Under the pieces are notes generated by a model. That model saw only the letters and a program-made list of their open reading frames with translations, was not told where the DNA came from and searched no databases. Shown in pieces: positions 4,479 through 6,362 of a DNA stretch of 6,362 bases. The DNA comes from Candidatus Bathyarchaeota archaeon (GTDB lineage: Archaea > Thermoproteota > Bathyarchaeia > TCS64), in NCBI GenBank assembly GCA_020697635.1, contig JAEHCT010000079.1, positions 1 to 6,362 on the forward strand. Direction: 5' to 3'. The position numbers were made by a program, and so were the translations under genes. Each line of letters opens with the position of its first letter. Position 1 is the first letter of the stretch.

Positions 4479-5483
4479 ATGTTCGCTCCTTTAGATGTTA
4501 AACCCGGATCAAAGAAGTTCGGCTACGTCACAGTAGCCGACAACCTAGCAGTCACGATCAAGATGCCCTTCGGTGTAGTCCATGGAGCCGAGCCCGGGCC
4601 CACACTCATGGTCACCGGCGGCCTCTACCCCACCGAGTACTGCGGCGTCGAGGCCGCCAGCAGGCTCTACAGGATGCTGGAGCCGGATAAGCTCCGGGGC
4701 CGCTTCATCACCGTGCCCGTCATGAACATGCACAGCTTCCAGTGGCGGACGCGGTGGATCAACCTCAGCAGCACCGGCGTCACGCCCTTCGACGGCAAGA
4801 ACGTCAACAACGTGTTCCCGGGGAACCCGGAGGGCACCCTCAGCGATAGGATCGCATACACCATCTTCCAGGTGCTCAGGCGATGCGACATGCACGTGGA
4901 CTTCAGGGGCGGCGACCTCCCCGAGAGCCACCTGGTCCACACCATACAGCTCAGAGTAGGCAAGCCCATCGACGACAAGACCCTGGAGATGGCCAAGGTC
5001 TTCGGCTTACCCTACGTCCTCCCGGGCACCCCGGAGATCGGTCACACCAGCCCAGGCACAATGATCCACGAGGCCGTGCAGGCCGGTGTCGCCAGCATCA
5101 TCAGCGAGGCCGGCCTCGGGTACCGCACCCAGCCCCTCGAGGAGTTCATCGCAGCCCACGTGGACGGCACCCTCAACCTCCTCAAGCACCGCGACATGAT
5201 GGACGGAGAGCCGACGAGACCGGAGAGTCAGCGGTTCCTGGACATGGAGTGGGTCGGCGTCACGGCCCCCGAGGCAGGTGTCTTCCACGCGCACGCCGAC
5301 CACGGCGACACACTATCTGAAGGCCAGTTCATCGGCAGGATCACCGACCTCGACGGCTCCACGTTAGCCGAGATAAGGAGCCCCGTCGACGGCGTGGTCC
5401 ACACCATGTACCCCCGGCGCCTCGTCTTCCCCGGCGACCGCCTCTATACCCTGCTGCGCGTCGGCGAGCCTACAGGCTGGTAG
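4479..5483 (+). CDS. AstE/AspA-family protein with altered zinc site
   Basis: A 334-residue protein of the succinylglutamate desuccinylase/aspartoacylase family (PF04952). These M14-type zinc enzymes cleave N-acyl amino acids using His and Glu from HGxE plus a later His in DLHxG. The family frame is clear: TGGLYPTEYCGVEAA (46-60), TPFDGKNVNNVFPG (102-115), HVDFRGGDLPES (139-150), SEAGLGY (209-215), and a C-terminal beta domain with DLDGSTLAEIRSPVDGVV (290-307). The key residues differ. The ligand His is Y50 (E53 kept), the second ligand His is R143, and the usual Asn-Arg before FPG is N110-N111. The general-base Glu (E210) remains. Zinc binding in the usual way looks lost, so a non-hydrolytic binding role or an unusual chemistry is possible. 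Histidines cluster at 270, 272 and 275. The start is ATG 4479, with GAGGT 4 bases upstream. Likely cytoplasmic. Confidence 0.93.
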   Translation: MFAPLDVKPGSKKFGYVTVADNLAVTIKMPFGVVHGAEPGPTLMVTGGLYPTEYCGVEAASRLYRMLEPDKLRGRFITVPVMNMHSFQWRTRWINLSSTGVTPFDGKNVNNVFPGNPEGTLSDRIAYTIFQVLRRCDMHVDFRGGDLPESHLVHTIQLRVGKPIDDKTLEMAKVFGLPYVLPGTPEIGHTSPGTMIHEAVQAGVASIISEAGLGYRTQPLEEFIAAHVDGTLNLLKHRDMMDGEPTRPESQRFLDMEWVGVTAPEAGVFHAHADHGDTLSEGQFIGRITDLDGSTLAEIRSPVDGVVHTMYPRRLVFPGDRLYTLLRVGEPTGW

Positions 5484-5537
5484 AACTCTATATCCGCTCT
5501 TCTAAAATGCTTCGCATGAAATTGGTTTAGAGAATTC

Positions 5538-5552
5538 TTCCATACAGTGGAA
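5538..5552. repeat. 5-bp hairpin between convergent genes
   Basis: TTCCA (5538-5542) pairs with TGGAA (5548-5552) across TACAG, directly after the stop codon of the minus-strand glycosyltransferase. A second tiny stem, ATGC-TTC-GCAT, lies near 5507-5517. Both are in the 70-base gap between convergent genes and may help end transcription or stabilise 3' ends, but neither has a strong T-run. Confidence 0.25.
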
Positions 5553-5553
5553 T

Positions 5554-5967
5554 CTACGTCTCGATCCTGAGCTTTTTGATCTCCAGCTTCAACAGGTAGA
5601 GAGCGTAGAAGATGAGGCTGCACAGGATCAGCAGCGTGCCAAGGGTCAGAAACGTGAATGTGATCAACGCCATGGGGACGCTGAAGTAGTTAGTCAGCTG
5701 ATAGTCTCTCACGAAGAGGTACCCCGAGAAAAGGGACGTAACTATGAAGAGGAGCCCAGGGAGTCCTATCATGAGCAGCGGTTTATCCTGCACTAGGAGC
5801 TTGTGGGCGACCATTATCAGCTCGAGGCCGTGGGACACCGGGTCCTTCTTGGAGGTGTTCTCTAGGCCCTCGTAGCGTATGGTGGTCGGGACCTCCATCA
5901 CGCGGAGACCGAACTTCCGGGCTATGGAAAGCTGCTCGGACTCGACGCCGAACTCTTCCTCGCTCAT
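5554..5967 (-). CDS. Glycosyltransferase family 2, C-terminal part with two membrane helices (frameshifted)
   Basis: A 137-residue frame that carries the end of the catalytic domain and the membrane anchor of a DPM1-like GT2 enzyme. Residues 1-45 (SEEEFGVESEQL, then LRVMEVPTTIRYE and KKDPVSHG) are the usual last catalytic segment, where E and the PVSHG turn are conserved. Hydrophobic helices at about 64-86 and 98-126 would anchor the enzyme, with a basic C-terminal tail (KLEIKKLRIET). Its ATG (5965-5967) overlaps the TGA of the upstream frame (ATGA), but this is not a natural domain boundary. Reading this frame back upstream gives ELFTDM before the ATG, which joins FNKDAL of the other frame if one base is added near 5982. 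The two parts are therefore one gene with a one-base frameshift, either real or a sequence error. Translational coupling is a less likely alternative. Confidence 0.8.
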   Translation of the reverse strand: MSEEEFGVESEQLSIARKFGLRVMEVPTTIRYEGLENTSKKDPVSHGLELIMVAHKLLVQDKPLLMIGLPGLLFIVTSLFSGYLFVRDYQLTNYFSVPMALITFTFLTLGTLLILCSLIFYALYLLKLEIKKLRIET

Positions 5968-6362
5968 ATCGGTGAACAGCTCAACGCGTCCTTGTTGAAC
6001 GCGCGGAAGCCGCTCTGGGTGTCCTTGACGTCGTCGTTCGCGGTCTGGTTGAACACGTTCACGATGGACAGCCCGACTCTGCGGTAGAGCGGTGCATCGG
6101 TGGAGGAGCCTTCGACGTACCTTGAGCCTATGACGAGGTCTGCCTCACCTTCGAGTATGGGCGCTACGAGGCGAGGGATGTCCTCCGGGTCATGCTGCCC
6201 GTCTGCGTCCATCACGACTATCACGTCGGGGGCTATCCTGTCTGCCAACCGGAAACAGGCTTGGAGGGCTCTGCCTTTCCCCATGTTGTATGGGTTTCTG
6301 ACGACGGTGGCGCCTTTCCTCCTTGCTACCTCGTTGGTCCCGTCTGTTGACCCGTCGTCGCA
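5964..6362 (-). CDS. Glycosyltransferase family 2, N-terminal catalytic part (partial, frameshifted)
   Basis: This 132-codon frame runs in from beyond the window edge. It holds the GT2 fold (PF00535): DDGSTDGT at the very edge, NPYNMGKGRAL, the metal/nucleotide-binding DxD in VVMDADGQHDPEDI, VIGSRYVEGS, and DTQSGFRAFNKDAL. The order matches polyprenyl-phosphate mannose or glucose synthases (DPM1-like), which move a sugar from GDP- or UDP-sugar to a lipid carrier at the membrane for archaeal N-glycosylation or glycolipids; the exact sugar is inferred only. After DAL the frame reads SCSPI and stops at TGA 5964-5966, whereas relatives continue as in the next frame downstream. The first strand and true start are outside the window. 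The link to the sequon-rich exported protein at 2351-3076 is suggestive, not shown. Confidence 0.85.
   Translation of the reverse strand, partial: CDDGSTDGTNEVARRKGATVVRNPYNMGKGRALQACFRLADRIAPDVIVVMDADGQHDPEDIPRLVAPILEGEADLVIGSRYVEGSSTDAPLYRRVGLSIVNVFNQTANDDVKDTQSGFRAFNKDALSCSPI

Noticed and set aside
4883..5320. Plus-strand open frame of 145 codons, Arg/Pro/His-rich
   Set aside because: Shifted-frame shadow of the AstE/AspA-like gene, whose own frame holds all conserved blocks.

Overview
The window reads as a piece of a GC-rich archaeal chromosome. AT-rich TATA-like boxes lie about 25-27 bases before most starts, and several genes begin at or almost at the predicted transcription start (leaderless). 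Other starts have a short purine-rich Shine-Dalgarno sequence, and one stop is followed by a poly-T run of the archaeal terminator kind. Families such as DUF5667-like exported proteins, DUF5658-like membrane proteins and Rv1855c-type flavin oxidoreductases (often F420-dependent) fit this. A Thermoproteota-type lineage (Bathyarchaeia or a relative) is my inference from gene content, not something the sequence proves.

Layout. Bases 1-146 (minus) hold the start of an unrecognised basic protein with its own TATA box. Bases 226-1212 (minus) encode an ACMSD-type amidohydrolase, and 1274-2257 (minus) a luciferase-like oxidoreductase; together they look like a small catabolic or redox pair. Bases 2351-3076 (minus) encode an exported, coiled-coil, sequon-rich protein, closed by a T-rich terminator. 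Its promoter region is shared with the divergent GNAT acetyltransferase at 3242-3778 (plus) and contains GGAA/TTCC tetramers spaced exactly 10 bp apart.

Bases 3779-3965 are the least explained part. They hold a promoter for the DUF5658-like membrane protein (3966-4421, plus) inside a GGTCC/GGACC inverted repeat. On the minus strand there is a possible 34-residue gene broken by (or using) a +1 shift at CCC-TGA. Bases 4479-5483 (plus) encode an AstE/AspA-family protein in which two of the three zinc ligands and the substrate-site arginine appear replaced. It converges on a DPM1-like family 2 glycosyltransferase with two C-terminal membrane helices (5554 to beyond 6362, minus), which is split by a one-base frameshift near 5982.

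The genes do not form one operon or a recognisable defence or mobile system. Most are single units with their own promoters, and nothing suggests an insertion sequence, CRISPR array, tRNA or rRNA. The points most worth following are the apparently zinc-less AstE/AspA homologue, the phased operator-like repeats, and the small disrupted minus-strand frame at 3803-3908.
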